From NCBI RefSeq assembly GCF_003614925.1, contig NZ_QYLP01000031.1, forward strand, positions 142,278-206,277: a stretch of 64,000 nt of DNA. The letters are read 5' to 3'. Shown here in pieces: positions 1-8,548 of this stretch (positions within the stretch are counted from its first letter, which is position 1; every line of letters begins with the position of its first letter). The notes under the pieces were generated by a model. The model was not told where the DNA came from and made no database searches. It saw nothing but the letters and a program-made list of their open reading frames with translations. This DNA is from Arthrobacter celericrescens. Lineage in GTDB: Bacteria > Actinomycetota > Actinomycetes > Actinomycetales > Micrococcaceae. Made by a program: the position numbers and the translations under genes.

Positions 1-580
1 CGAACGCGGCGATCGGTGCGGACACCACCCCGCCCAGTACGCCGGCGAGGAAGCCCGCGAACGGGACCAGGTAGAAGCGGCGGAACACGCCGGCACGCGC
101 GGCCAGCCCGGCCAGCCAGCCGATCAGGGCGGCGCCGGCGGCAAACGGCAGCACGGTGGGGTTGAACAGGGACCAGACGATGGAGCTCAGGGCCCCGGTC
201 GCGGCGCCGGCGGCCGGGCCGGCGAGGACCGCCACCAGCACCGTGCCGATCGCGTCCAGGTAGAACGGCACCAGGGTGCTGCCCACGAACTGGCCCAGCA
301 CAATGTTCAGGACCATGGCGATCGGGATGAGCACCACGGTGGAGGTGGGCAGGGTGGGTAGGACGGCGACCACCAGGAGCACCGCGCCGAGGAGGAAACC
401 GCCCATGGCTGCGAGGGCGGCCAGGCTTCCGGGACCCGCGGCGATGTCGGCGGGCTGGGTGAGCACCAGCACCACGTAGGTCACGATGATCGATGCAGCG
501 CCGAGGATTTCAAGGAAGCGCCGGCGCTTGGGGGCTTCGGGCAGGAGGAGGGACGGCTGCTGCGGTGACGGGGATGCCAT
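1..580 (-). CDS. ECF-type transporter S component, partial (3' end outside window)
   Basis: Only the first 193 codons are inside the window. The start is ATG at 578-580, with AAGGA about seven bases upstream. After a short charged N-terminus (about residues 1-25) the protein is a run of hydrophobic segments rich in Gly and Ala, with a loop reading PFYLDAIGTVLVAVLAGP near the middle. That loop and the spacing of the helices are typical of substrate-binding S components of energy-coupling factor importers. No ATP-binding domain is visible. It lies downstream of a nucleoside hydrolase gene on the same strand, so a nucleoside, base or related vitamin precursor is the likely substrate; that is inferred from context only. 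Confidence 0.7.
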   Translation of the reverse strand, partial: MASPSPQQPSLLLPEAPKRRRFLEILGAASIIVTYVVLVLTQPADIAAGPGSLAALAAMGGFLLGAVLLVVAVLPTLPTSTVVLIPIAMVLNIVLGQFVGSTLVPFYLDAIGTVLVAVLAGPAAGAATGALSSIVWSLFNPTVLPFAAGAALIGWLAGLAARAGVFRRFYLVPFAGFLAGVLGGVVSAPIAAF

Positions 581-656
581 GGTGGGTCCTTGCTGGTTCC
601 TTGGTGTGGGCTGGGCACGCGTTTTCCGCCTATGTCACCTCGGCGCTGGAACCATC

Positions 657-1737
657 CTAGCCCTCCTGCGCGCCCGTCCCCCGGGCCAGCGCTCCCACCG
701 AGCGGATCAGTTCGGCGAAGGCCTCCTCCGGGTGGTTCTCGGAGACGATCCGGGCGTTCGGCGCCTCGCCCCAGATCCCGCGGTAGTCGGCCACGGTGGT
801 GCCGAACAGCCGCGGGGCCGAGGTCTCCACGTGCACCGTGGCCGTTCGGGTCCGGTAGCGGACGGTTCCCGCCGCCACCGCCGCGGCGTAGTAGTCGTGC
901 ACGTGGGCGATGTAGCCCTGGTCGTAGGCGCGGTGGAACTCGAAGTAGAAGCGCAGCATGTCGCTCAGGTGCCGGACCAGCGGGTTCGACGCGGTGCTGC
1001 GCTGGCCCTCCGGCTGGCCGGGGAGAACGAGCTCGGGCCCGGCGCATCCGGCTTCCCGGGCGAGTGCCTCCACGTGTTCCGGGCGCACTTCGATCCGCTC
1101 CGTGGTTTCCAGCGCGCACACCACCGGGAGTTTGTCTTCGGGCAGCCCGGCGAACGCGGCGAACACCTCCGCCGCGGCGTGCGGGTCCACGTGGGTGTTC
1201 CATTCAGCGGTGGGCGTGGTGTTGCCTTGGTAGTAGTAGCTGCCGCCCATGATGACGACGCCGCGCAGCAGCTCCGGGAGCCGGGGCTCCGCGCGCATGG
1301 CGAGGGCGAAGTTGGTCAGCGGGGGCGGTCAGGAGCGCGGTCAGCTCCCCCGGCCGGGCCCGGGCCGCTTCGATCCAGAGCTCGGCGGCGTCGCCCGGGT
1401 GCACGCTGCCCCGCGGTTCGGGCAACTCGGCGTAGCCGATGCCCTGCGGGCCGTGGGTTTCCGGCGTGGTCACCAGGGGAATCTCCAGCGGCGCCCGGGC
1501 CCCGATGGCCACGGGCACGTCCGGCCGGCCGCACAATTCGAGCAGGGCGAGGTTGTTGCGGGCCACCTGCTCCGCACCGACGTTGCCCGGAGTGCTGCTG
1601 ACCGCGACCAGTTCCACGTGCGGCTGGCTGCACAGGTAGGCCAGGGCGAGGGCGTCGTCGATGCCCGTGTCGCAGTCCAGCAGCAGGCTGACAGGCTCCG
1701 GGGCTTCGGCCGGCGGCCAGGGCGCACGCTCCGGCAT
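657..1737 (-). pseudogene. Nucleoside hydrolase (IunH family), interrupted by a frameshift
   Basis: Two overlapping frames together encode one inosine/uridine-preferring nucleoside hydrolase of about 360 residues. The first part (start 1737) has the calcium-binding motif DCDTGIDDALAL at about residues 21-32 and the THGPQGIGYAELP loop. The second part (in frame from about 1298) continues with GVVIMGGSYYYQGN and NTHVDPHAA. They join at a run of five G on the + strand (1321-1325). Removing one base restores ELTALLTAPLTNFALAMRAE, and the span 657-1737 is 3n+1 bases, consistent with a single-base insertion. As written, the first frame stops at 1204 after an unrelated tail. The start codon overlaps the aldo/keto reductase stop (ATGA). 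A sequencing error at the homopolymer is as likely as true inactivation. Confidence 0.85.
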
Positions 1738-2714
1738 CAGAAGAGCGCGACCTTCGGCTGCGGCGGGAAGATCCCGTCCAGTTCGGCGCGTTCGTCGGCG
1801 CTGGGCACCCAGCGCACCGCGGCGGCGTTCTCCACGATCTGTTCCGGCCGGGTGGCGCCGGCGATCACGCTGCTCACGGCCGGCTGCGCGGCGAGCCAGG
1901 AGAAGGCCAGCTGCACTTCGTTCAGGCCGCGCTCCTTGGCGAACTGGCTGAAGCGGCCCAGCTGCTCCCAGTCGGCGTCGTGCACCATGTAGGTGCGGGT
2001 GTGGCTGAGACGCGAACCCTTGGGGGCCTGGCCGGGGGCGTACTTGCCGGTCAGCAGGCCGTTGGCCAACGGGAAGTACGGCAACACGCCCAGGCCGAAA
2101 GCCTCGGCCGCCGGCAGGACTTCCAGTTCGGCGCGGCGGTCCAGCAGGTTGTAGTGGTTCTGGGTGGAGATGAACCGGGCGCCGCCGCTCATGCGGGCCA
2201 CGTACTCAGCCTCGGCGATCTGCCAGCCCGCGCGGTTGGAGTGGCCGAGGTAGCGGACCTTGCCGCTGCTGATGAGCTCGTCGAGGGCGGCGAGGGTTTC
2301 CTCGATCGGCGTGAGCGGGTCCGGGGTGTGGTACTGGTAGAGATCGATCCAGTCCGTGTTCAGCCGGCGCAGGGACGCCTCGACGGCCTGGACGATGTAC
2401 CGGCGCGAACCCCGGGCCCCGAAGTCCTTGCCGTTGGCGCCCTTCATGTCCATGCCGAACTTGGTGGCCAAGACCGCGTCGTCCCGGCGGCCCTTGAGCG
2501 CCTTGCCAAGCATCGTTTCGCTGAGGCCGGGTTCCTTGCCGTAGGTGTCCGCGACGTCGAACAGGGTCACCCCGGCGTCGAGGGCCGCGTGGACGACGGC
2601 GTCCGTGCCCTTCTGCGATTCGGTGGCGGTGTTCGCCCGGCCCAGGTTGTTGCAGCCCAGCCCGACGACGGAGACGGTCAATCCGGAGTGTCCAAGACGG
2701 CGGTATTCAGTCAT
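1737..2714 (-). CDS. Aldo/keto reductase
   Basis: This is a 325-residue NADPH-dependent oxidoreductase of the TIM-barrel aldo/keto reductase superfamily, close to the family's usual length. The catalytic tetrad is visible: Asp53 and Tyr58 in FDVADTYGKE, Lys85 in LATKFG and His129 in LYQYHTPDP. The C-terminal part ends with the cofactor-binding pattern SSVIAGATRPEQI. The physiological carbonyl substrate cannot be read from the sequence. It is the first gene of a three-gene unit with the nucleoside hydrolase and the ECF S component, so it may act on a sugar released from nucleosides (inference). A -10-like TAGGCT lies seven bases before the ATG with no ribosome binding site, suggesting a leaderless transcript. 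Confidence 0.88.
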   Translation of the reverse strand: MTEYRRLGHSGLTVSVVGLGCNNLGRANTATESQKGTDAVVHAALDAGVTLFDVADTYGKEPGLSETMLGKALKGRRDDAVLATKFGMDMKGANGKDFGARGSRRYIVQAVEASLRRLNTDWIDLYQYHTPDPLTPIEETLAALDELISSGKVRYLGHSNRAGWQIAEAEYVARMSGGARFISTQNHYNLLDRRAELEVLPAAEAFGLGVLPYFPLANGLLTGKYAPGQAPKGSRLSHTRTYMVHDADWEQLGRFSQFAKERGLNEVQLAFSWLAAQPAVSSVIAGATRPEQIVENAAAVRWVPSADERAELDGIFPPQPKVALF

Positions 2715-2721
2715 GGTCCCC

Positions 2722-2727
2722 AGCCTA
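2722..2727 (-). promoter_or_regulatory. Putative -10 of the aldo/keto reductase operon (leaderless)
   Basis: Reading the minus strand, TAGGCT ends seven bases before the ATG at 2714. No Shine-Dalgarno-like sequence separates them, so transcription probably starts at or next to the start codon. No clear -35 was seen. Confidence 0.45.
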
Positions 2728-2765
2728 GGCGATCCGGTGGGTCCGGTTTGCCGCGCCGGGTGGGC

Positions 2766-2981
2766 CTAGGACGGGAAGCTGATTCCGGCGTCTTCCATGG
2801 CATCCTGCAGCTGGGCCATCGTCTTCGGGCCCATGCCGTGCAGGCCGGCCACCCGTTCCTCACCCAGCTCCGCGACCTGTTCCAGGGTTTCCAGGCCTTC
2901 GTGGGCCAGCGCCCGGCGGGCGGGAGCCGAGATCCCCTTGGGCAAAGGCGTGTGTCCTGGCCAGTTGCTCTTGGATGTCAC
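2766..2981 (-). CDS. Small helix-hairpin-helix DNA-binding protein
   Basis: This 71-residue protein has a GTG start. Residues 15-70 form a helix-hairpin-helix module: LPKGISAPARRAL, then LEQVAELGEERVAGLHGMGPKTMAQL, like the C-terminal domain of the RNA polymerase alpha subunit and the HhH domains of repair proteins. It has no catalytic domain and probably binds DNA or another nucleic acid non-specifically. It follows the unknown gene at 3014-3574 on the same strand, with a 32-base gap, and probably belongs to the dxs-led unit. Its cellular role is unknown. Confidence 0.7.
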   Translation of the reverse strand: MTSKSNWPGHTPLPKGISAPARRALAHEGLETLEQVAELGEERVAGLHGMGPKTMAQLQDAMEDAGISFPS

Positions 2982-3013
2982 GGGGCTTCCCTTCCAAGCG
3001 TGGATGGTGGTCC

Positions 3014-3574
3014 TTAGAGGGTAAAGCCCGTGACGTTTTTGGGCGAGTGCTTGAGCTTGAATGCCTCCGGGTCCCCGTGCGGCGCGGCGGCGATGCTGAG
3101 CTTGGTGAAGTCCAGGTCCTCACCGCGGATGCAGACCTTGATGGCGTTGACGGCCTTGTTCACGTCGGGGCAGAGGCAGAAGATGTTGAGCCGGGAGTTC
3201 CCGATCTCCGAACGCTCCACCGTGCCCAGGCCACGCCAGGCAAGGGCGCTGCGCAGGGCACCGCTGGCCTTGCGTTCCAGGTAGCGGTCCCGCTCCGTGC
3301 CGTCCTTGCTCTTCAGGGCGAACTGGGCCACGAGCCAGAACTGCTCGGATTCGGGCAGTTCCGCGTAGCCGTCCTCCTCGCACTGTGCCGCGAAGGCGGC
3401 CAGGAGCCCTTCCGCGGCGCCTTCGTCGTCGACGTCGGTGGCGTCCGTGCTGCTCTGGTGGCCCACCGTGCCGTGGTTGATGACGAACTGGCCGAAGTCC
3501 TCATCGAACCAGGCCTCGCGGAACAGCAGTACGCCGTCGTCGTCACGCTTGTAGCTGCGGATGATCCCGCTCAT
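3014..3574 (-). CDS. Conserved hypothetical protein (186 aa)
   Basis: I do not recognise this family. The protein is soluble, 186 residues, and acidic in its middle part (STDATDVDDEGAAEG). It starts at ATG 3574, whose bases overlap the stop of the upstream DUF402 gene (ATGA), which fixes the start against longer in-frame extensions. The C-terminal half contains SRLNIFCLCPDVNKAV with two cysteines three residues apart, and ends KHSPKNVTGFTL. No membrane segment or signal peptide is seen. Translational coupling to the DUF402 gene suggests a shared role. Confidence 0.7.
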   Translation of the reverse strand: MSGIIRSYKRDDDGVLLFREAWFDEDFGQFVINHGTVGHQSSTDATDVDDEGAAEGLLAAFAAQCEEDGYAELPESEQFWLVAQFALKSKDGTERDRYLERKASGALRSALAWRGLGTVERSEIGNSRLNIFCLCPDVNKAVNAIKVCIRGEDLDFTKLSIAAAPHGDPEAFKLKHSPKNVTGFTL

Positions 3575-4158
3575 GCCCGTCCTTTTCCGAACCATGCGGC
3601 GCAGGTGCCGGCAGGCCCGGCGCCGTCGAACGGTTCCTGTTGTGTGAGTACGTCTTGGAGAAGCCGCGCGGCTTCGGCGCGGATCGCGGCCACAGTGTGG
3701 TCCGGGTAGCCCATGGCGAGCCGGTGTTCTTCGAACTCGTCTTCGTCGTCGATGAAGACGCCGTGCTTCGTGGAACGGATGACGTCCAGGTCCATGTCGA
3801 TCATGTGGAACTCCGCCACGCCGTCCCGGATGGTCTTCCAGCCGTGGTCGAGGGCGAGGTCGACGTAGATCCGGAAGTCCCCGGGGTAGCTGTCGTCGTA
3901 GAAGGTGGCCACCCAGTCGCCGCTGCGCGGGACCAGGAGCACGGCATCGGAGGCGGTGTAGAAGGCGGCGCCGGGGCGGGAACAGAATTCGTTCCTGCCC
4001 TGGAACACCCACCAGCCGTGGATGTCCTCACCGAGGTAGCGGCCGGGGACCACCCAGTGCGCGGTGCCGTCCCATTTGCGGTTGCGGGCCACCACGAGGT
4101 CGCCGGGCTGCAGTCCCTCGGGGTGCCTTTTGCCGTTCAGATGCCCTGCGTCGTTCAC
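3571..4158 (-). CDS. DUF402 (FomD-like) domain protein
   Basis: This is a 195-residue protein with a GTG start that overlaps the dxs stop (GTGA). The first 80 residues are a small beta-rich part ([34 protein letters not shown]). It is followed by the DUF402 core, with [20 protein letters not shown] and the acidic signature MIDMDLDVI near residues 120-125, then [10 protein letters not shown]. In FomD-type and related nucleoside-diphosphate phosphatases these acidic residues bind divalent metal, so hydrolysis of a nucleotide or phosphonate-nucleotide ester is plausible but unproven. It is coupled to dxs upstream and to the unknown gene downstream. Confidence 0.8.
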   Translation of the reverse strand: MNDAGHLNGKRHPEGLQPGDLVVARNRKWDGTAHWVVPGRYLGEDIHGWWVFQGRNEFCSRPGAAFYTASDAVLLVPRSGDWVATFYDDSYPGDFRIYVDLALDHGWKTIRDGVAEFHMIDMDLDVIRSTKHGVFIDDEDEFEEHRLAMGYPDHTVAAIRAEAARLLQDVLTQQEPFDGAGPAGTCAAWFGKGRA

Positions 4159-6128
4159 AGGGTGGGCAGGCTGCCGGTGGTGGGGTGCGCCTGGCCCGGC
4201 AGCGGCCGCGCGAAGGGCACCTTGGTCCCGAGCACCTGGGCCACGATGTCGTGGGTGATCTGCTGGGCGGTGAGCCCGACGCGTTCCAGGACCTGGCTGC
4301 GGGTGCCGTGGGCGAGGAACTCCACGGGCAGGCCTACTTCGTTCAAGGCGGTGTCCACGCCGGCCGCCCGCATCTCCTGGCGGATCCGCGAGCCGACGCC
4401 GCCGGCACGGACGCCGTCCTCGATGCAGATCACCAGGCGGTGCCGGGCCGCGAGGGCGATGATGGATTTGCGCACGGGCAGCACCCAGCGGGGGTCCACT
4501 ACGGTGGAGCTGATGCCCTGCGAGCCGAGCCGGGCCGCGACATCGAGCGCGAGTTCGGACATCGCGCCGACGCTGACGATCAGGACATCGTTTTCGGTGG
4601 AGCCCTCGGGACGCCGGGCGAGCACATCCACGCCATCGGACAGCCGCTCGATGGCCTCGACTTCCTTGCCGACGCTGCCCCGCGAGAAACGGACCACGCT
4701 GGGCGCGTCGCCGATCGCCATGGCCTCACGCAGTTCTTCCCGCAGGCGGGTGGCGTCGCGCGGTGCCGCGAGGTGCAGCCCGGGCACGATCTGCACCATG
4801 GCCATGTCCCACATGCCGTGGTGGCTGGCGCCGTCGGGTCCGGTGACGCCGGCCCGGTCCAGGACGATCGTCACACCGGCCCTGTGCAGGGCGACGTCCA
4901 TCAGGAGCTGGTCGAAGGCGCGGTTCAGGAAGGTGGCGTAGACGGCGACCACGGGGTGCAGCCCGCCGAAGGCCATGCCCGCGGCGGAGGTGAGGGCGTG
5001 CTGTTCGGCGATCCCGACGTCGAACACCCGCTCCGGGTGCCGGGCCGCGAACTTGTGCAGACCCACCGGGATCAGCATGGCACCGGTGATGCCGACGATG
5101 TCCTTGCGCTCGTCCGCGATGTCCGCGATTTCCTCGGCGAACACGGAGGTCCAGGACTGGGCGCCGGGCGATGCCGTGGGTTCGCCGGTTTCGGGGTCGA
5201 TGACGCCGACGGCGTGGAACTGGTCGTCCTCGTTGGCTCGGGCCGGCGCGTAGCCGTGGCCCTTCTCCGTCATGGCGTGCACGATCACGGGTCCGCCGTA
5301 GTGCCGGGCGGTGGTGAAGGCGTTTTCGAGGGCCTGCAGGTTGTGGCCGTCCACGGGGCCAATGTACTTCATGCCGAGGTCCTCGAACATGCCCTGCGGC
5401 GCCCACCAGTCCTTGATGCCCTTCTTCATGGCGTGCAGGCTCCGGTAGGTGAACTGGCCGAGCGGGCCGCCGTTCTGCAGCCGCTTCTTCCACCTGTCCA
5501 GGGCCACCTCGTAGGCCGGGGCGGCGCGGAAAGAGTCGATGGTTGGGCGCAGCGAGGCCAGGTAGTCGGCCAGGCCGCCGACCGTGGGGGCGTAGGAGCG
5601 GCCGTTGTCGTTGACCACGATCACCACGCGGCGGCGCTTGTCCGCGGCGATGTTGTTGATGGCTTCCCAGGCCATGCCGCCGGTGAGGGCGCCGTCGCCG
5701 ACGACGGCCACCACGTAGCGGTCGCCGTCACCGGTGAGCTGCCGGGCGCGGGAGATGCCGTCGGCCCAGGACAGCGAGGAGGAGGCGTGCGAGCTTTCGA
5801 CGATGTCGTGCTCGGACTCGCCGCGGTCCGGGTATCCGGAGAGGCCGCCCTCCTGGCGGAGCGTGCTGAAGTCCTGGCGCCCGGTGAGGAGCTTGTGCAC
5901 GTAGGACTGGTGTCCGGTGTCGAAGACGATGCTGTCGCGGGGGGAGTCGAAGATGCGATGGATCGCCATCGTCAGCTCCACGACACCGAGGTTCGGGCCG
6001 AGGTGGCCGCCGGTCTGGGCGACGTTGGTGATCAGGAAGGACCTGATTTCGCCTGCGAGCTGTTCCAGTTCAGTGCTGCCCAGCGCGGCCAGGTCCTGCG
6101 GAGTCCGGATTGTCTCCAAGAGTCCCAA
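4155..6128 (-). CDS. dxs: 1-deoxy-D-xylulose-5-phosphate synthase
   Basis: Dxs condenses pyruvate and glyceraldehyde 3-phosphate to 1-deoxyxylulose 5-phosphate, the entry step of the MEP isoprenoid pathway and a source for thiamine. The 657-residue length fits the family. The thiamine-diphosphate motif is [16 protein letters not shown] (Gly144 to Asn158). His42 (GGHLGPNLG) and His73 ([10 protein letters not shown]) are the conserved N-terminal histidines, and the pyrimidine-binding Glu lies in [10 protein letters not shown]. The start is TTG at 6128, chosen because AAGGAGGGGC sits directly upstream and the protein begins with the expected MGLLETI. It leads a minus-strand unit with the DUF402 gene (GTGA overlap), the unknown gene and the HhH gene. 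Confidence 0.97.
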   Translation of the reverse strand: MGLLETIRTPQDLAALGSTELEQLAGEIRSFLITNVAQTGGHLGPNLGVVELTMAIHRIFDSPRDSIVFDTGHQSYVHKLLTGRQDFSTLRQEGGLSGYPDRGESEHDIVESSHASSSLSWADGISRARQLTGDGDRYVVAVVGDGALTGGMAWEAINNIAADKRRRVVIVVNDNGRSYAPTVGGLADYLASLRPTIDSFRAAPAYEVALDRWKKRLQNGGPLGQFTYRSLHAMKKGIKDWWAPQGMFEDLGMKYIGPVDGHNLQALENAFTTARHYGGPVIVHAMTEKGHGYAPARANEDDQFHAVGVIDPETGEPTASPGAQSWTSVFAEEIADIADERKDIVGITGAMLIPVGLHKFAARHPERVFDVGIAEQHALTSAAGMAFGGLHPVVAVYATFLNRAFDQLLMDVALHRAGVTIVLDRAGVTGPDGASHHGMWDMAMVQIVPGLHLAAPRDATRLREELREAMAIGDAPSVVRFSRGSVGKEVEAIERLSDGVDVLARRPEGSTENDVLIVSVGAMSELALDVAARLGSQGISSTVVDPRWVLPVRKSIIALAARHRLVICIEDGVRAGGVGSRIRQEMRAAGVDTALNEVGLPVEFLAHGTRSQVLERVGLTAQQITHDIVAQVLGTKVPFARPLPGQAHPTTGSLPTL

Positions 6129-6130
6129 CG

Positions 6131-6139
6131 GCCCCTCCT
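6131..6139 (-). promoter_or_regulatory. Ribosome binding site of dxs (decides a TTG start)
   Basis: On the minus strand AAGGAGGGGC lies immediately before the TTG start codon at 6128. There is no ATG or GTG with comparable spacing, so this site is the reason for choosing TTG. Confidence 0.7.
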
Positions 6140-6240
6140 TAGGTGATTGACGTGCCCGTTAACTCTACCGCCTTGCCCGCCGGGCCCCGTTCCCGCCGCG
6201 GGCCGGACGCTCCGCGGACACCGGCCCGGACAAACGCGGA

Positions 6241-6290
6241 ACGACGGCGGCCCGGCCGGTCAGAAGACCGGCCGGGCCCACCGTCGTCGT
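6241..6290. terminator. Long GC-rich hairpin between dxs and the flavoprotein gene
   Basis: The arms CGGCCCGGCCGGTC and GACCGGCCGGGCC surround an AGAA loop, extended by a second pairing of ACGACGG with CCGTCGT. This is among the strongest hairpins in the window. It stands upstream of two divergent genes rather than behind one, so it is not a normal terminator in the present gene order. It may be a relic of a gene order that existed before the segment to its right was inserted. Confidence 0.6.
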
Positions 6291-6349
6291 GCTTTGCGTG
6301 CATCCAACGGGCATGGACGCCAGGCCGTCCGAGGCGCAAGATGAGGTGC

Positions 6350-7477
6350 ATGGCAACAACCGTCATGATCCTCGGCGCCGGCTTCGGGGGGTTGGAACTC
6401 GCGAGCACACTGTCGGAGCGCCTTGCCGGCGAGGTCGATGTCACCCTGGTCGACGAGCAGGACGCCTTCGTGTTCGGCTTCTCCAAGCTGGAGGTCCTCT
6501 TCGGGCACCAGAAAGCGGAGCAGGTGCGGATCCCGTACCGCGGGATCCGCACGCCGGGTGTGGAGTTCCGCCAGGAGCGGGTGCTCGCGATCGACCCGGA
6601 GAGGCGGCACGTTGTCACCGATGCTGGCGTTTACGATCCCGACTTTGTCGTCGTCGCCCTCGGCGCCGACTACGACATCTCCGCGACACCCGGCTTCGCC
6701 GAAGGAGGGCACGAGTACTACACGCTCGCAGGGGCCGAGCGGCTGCGCGACGAACTGGCGGCTTTCCGCGGCGGCCGGGTGATGCTGGCCGTGCTCTCCA
6801 TCCCGTTCAAGTGCCCGCCCGCGCCCTACGAGGCGATCCTGCTGCTCCATGACCAGCTCGTCGCCCGCGGCATCCGCGAGGGCAGCAACCTTCACGTGGT
6901 CAGTCCGCAGCCGTCGCCTATCCCTGTGTCGCCCCAGACATCGGCCGCGCTGGAACGCGTGATGGCCGAACGTGGGATCGCGTACACGAAACGCCACCGG
7001 ATCCACGGGATCGACCCCGACGCGCGGGTCGCACAATTCAAGGACCATGACGAGCCGTACGACTTGTTCATCGGAATCCCGACCCACAAGGTGCCGGACG
7101 TGCTCGTCGAGGCGGGCCTGACGCAGAACGGCTGGGTCGCGGTCGACCCCGTGACGCTGCAGACGCCGTACGCCGGGGTGTACGCGATCGGCGACTGCGC
7201 CGAGACCGGGATCCCGAAAGCCGGCACCTTCGCCGAGAGCGCGGCCCACGTCGTCGCGGACGGGATCGTTCGCAGCATCCGAGGCGCCGGCGGACTTGCA
7301 CCAGGGGGCACGGGGCTCTGCTACCTGGAGTTCGGCCACGGCGACGTCGGTCGCGTCGACGTCGACTTCCATGCTGACGGTGGGCCGACAGCCCCGCTCC
7401 AGGGGCCGTCGCCGGCGTACGCCGCTGAGAAGGCGGAGTTCGGCGCGGTGCGACGCGCCCGCTGGTTCGGGGCCTGA
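6350..7477 (+). CDS. FAD-dependent oxidoreductase, sulfide:quinone reductase-like
   Basis: This is a 375-residue two-dinucleotide-binding-domain flavoprotein. The N-terminus has the FAD motif GAGFGGLELA (residues 9-18). A second FAD contact is YAIGDCAETGIPKAG (residues 278-292). The segment SIPFKCPPAPYEA places Cys155 where sulfide:quinone reductases and flavocytochrome c sulfide dehydrogenases carry a conserved cysteine. Cys283 and Cys324 are further candidates. A membrane-associated sulfide or quinone reductase role is likely, but the family also contains enzymes of unknown substrate. The start is ATG 6350 (or 6341, three codons earlier); GATGAGG lies just before 6350. It is flanked by genes not part of the core gene order. 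Confidence 0.75.
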   Translation: MATTVMILGAGFGGLELASTLSERLAGEVDVTLVDEQDAFVFGFSKLEVLFGHQKAEQVRIPYRGIRTPGVEFRQERVLAIDPERRHVVTDAGVYDPDFVVVALGADYDISATPGFAEGGHEYYTLAGAERLRDELAAFRGGRVMLAVLSIPFKCPPAPYEAILLLHDQLVARGIREGSNLHVVSPQPSPIPVSPQTSAALERVMAERGIAYTKRHRIHGIDPDARVAQFKDHDEPYDLFIGIPTHKVPDVLVEAGLTQNGWVAVDPVTLQTPYAGVYAIGDCAETGIPKAGTFAESAAHVVADGIVRSIRGAGGLAPGGTGLCYLEFGHGDVGRVDVDFHADGGPTAPLQGPSPAYAAEKAEFGAVRRARWFGA

Positions 7478-7545
7478 CGCGTCCCCCACGTTCGCGCGAC
7501 GGCGTTCGGATGTCGCAGGCTGGCGACTCCGCTGCCCCCATCGAA

Positions 7546-8148
7546 TCAAGCGTGCGACCGGAGGGGGAACCCGAAGTAGCGTGGCACCCTTTCCGCGTAA
7601 TCAAGATAGGACCGTCCGAACAGCTCGGCCAGCACGGCCTCTTCGCCGAGGACGAAGCGGTGTTCCACAAGCAGTTCGGCCGGCAGCGTCACGAGGACCC
7701 AAGATGAACCGGCCAAGGTTCCTGCGCCCAGTTGGATGAGCCACCAGCCGACGTACATCGGATGGCGGGTGATCGCATACGGGCCGGTGATGACCAACTC
7801 CTCCGGCCGTTCCAATGCGAAAGGGCCCTCCGAACGCCGTCGCCGTTCAGCCAGGGCCCAGAAATTCAGGCAGACGCCGGTGAGCACCAGTCCTCCCCCC
7901 GCCATTCGGTGGAGGGATCGGGAGCCGGGAAGCGGCGCTGGCCGGAGCCGGTCCAGGAGGAGATCCATGGCCATCGCGGCCACGATAGGCAGCGGCAGCG
8001 GGAGGTTGTCGTAGTGCTCCTTCCACCGGCGTGCCAAGGAGCTTGCGGAGGGCGCTGTAACCTTTTTCGCGGTCACCCAACTTTGGGGGCGCATTTCAAC
8101 GGCCGCAGGTCCCCGTTCCTTCCTTGCGTCTCCGGTGGGCTTCGTCAT
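7546..8148 (-). CDS. Isoprenylcysteine carboxyl methyltransferase (ICMT/PEMT)-family protein
   Basis: This is a 200-residue membrane methyltransferase-like protein. The hydrophobic segments are at about residues 52-66 and 85-100 and after the motif. The signature of the family is clear: VITGPYAITRHPMYVGWWL, then FGRSYLDYAERVPRYFGF near the C-terminus; RHPxY and E-x-x-Y contact S-adenosylmethionine in family members. Bacterial homologues act on unknown small or lipid substrates, so the product is not assigned. It runs opposite to the flavoprotein gene and converges on it, 68 bases apart. The N-terminal 45 residues are charged and a later start is possible. Confidence 0.78.
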   Translation of the reverse strand: MTKPTGDARKERGPAAVEMRPQSWVTAKKVTAPSASSLARRWKEHYDNLPLPLPIVAAMAMDLLLDRLRPAPLPGSRSLHRMAGGGLVLTGVCLNFWALAERRRRSEGPFALERPEELVITGPYAITRHPMYVGWWLIQLGAGTLAGSSWVLVTLPAELLVEHRFVLGEEAVLAELFGRSYLDYAERVPRYFGFPLRSHA

Positions 8149-8548
8149 GCTGGTTGTTCTCCTTGTACACCTGCTCGAGGCCGACTCCCAGCTCCAGGAA
8201 CTGGTCCGTGAAGTTCACAATGGAACAAAATCCCTTGGCGACAGGCTTGCCAAGGGGATACGGGCGGCCATGCCGCATCCCCCGAAAGCCAATGAAATCC
8301 GCCTGACTGGATCAGGTCGGCATCATGTGTTCGCTCCGCCCGAATGTCAATCGAGGTGGCGCTTGACGAGGCGTGCGAGCGGGCTAGGCTCGGGAAGAAC
8401 CGCAAGCAGTAGTCCAGCCAACCTTGAAATCCCCCAGGTCACCGCGGGCGGATTCACCACCCCGGGCCCAGCTTCCCCGGACCGTCCCCGCTTCTCTCCA
8501 GCCAGACCACAACCCCAGCACCGCCGAGCGGACCCATTAGGAGACCGT
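8149..8548. other. 400-base gap without a recognisable gene
   Basis: Short open frames occur on both strands, but none has codon usage, a ribosome binding site or similarity I can support. The stretch has visibly more A and T than the core genes. Its right half contains a good promoter (8363-8390) facing the GerW/YtfJ gene. Confidence 0.5.
8363..8390 (+). promoter_or_regulatory. Putative promoter of the GerW/YtfJ gene
   Basis: TTGACG (8363-8368) and TAGGCT (8385-8390) are separated by 16 bases, matching the housekeeping promoter pattern of actinobacteria. The predicted transcript would have a leader of about 150 bases before the ATG at 8549. Confidence 0.5.

Noticed and set aside
8096..8278. 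A 60-codon minus-strand frame overlapping the start of the ICMT-like gene
   Set aside because: No ribosome binding site, no recognisable family, and it overlaps a supported gene.
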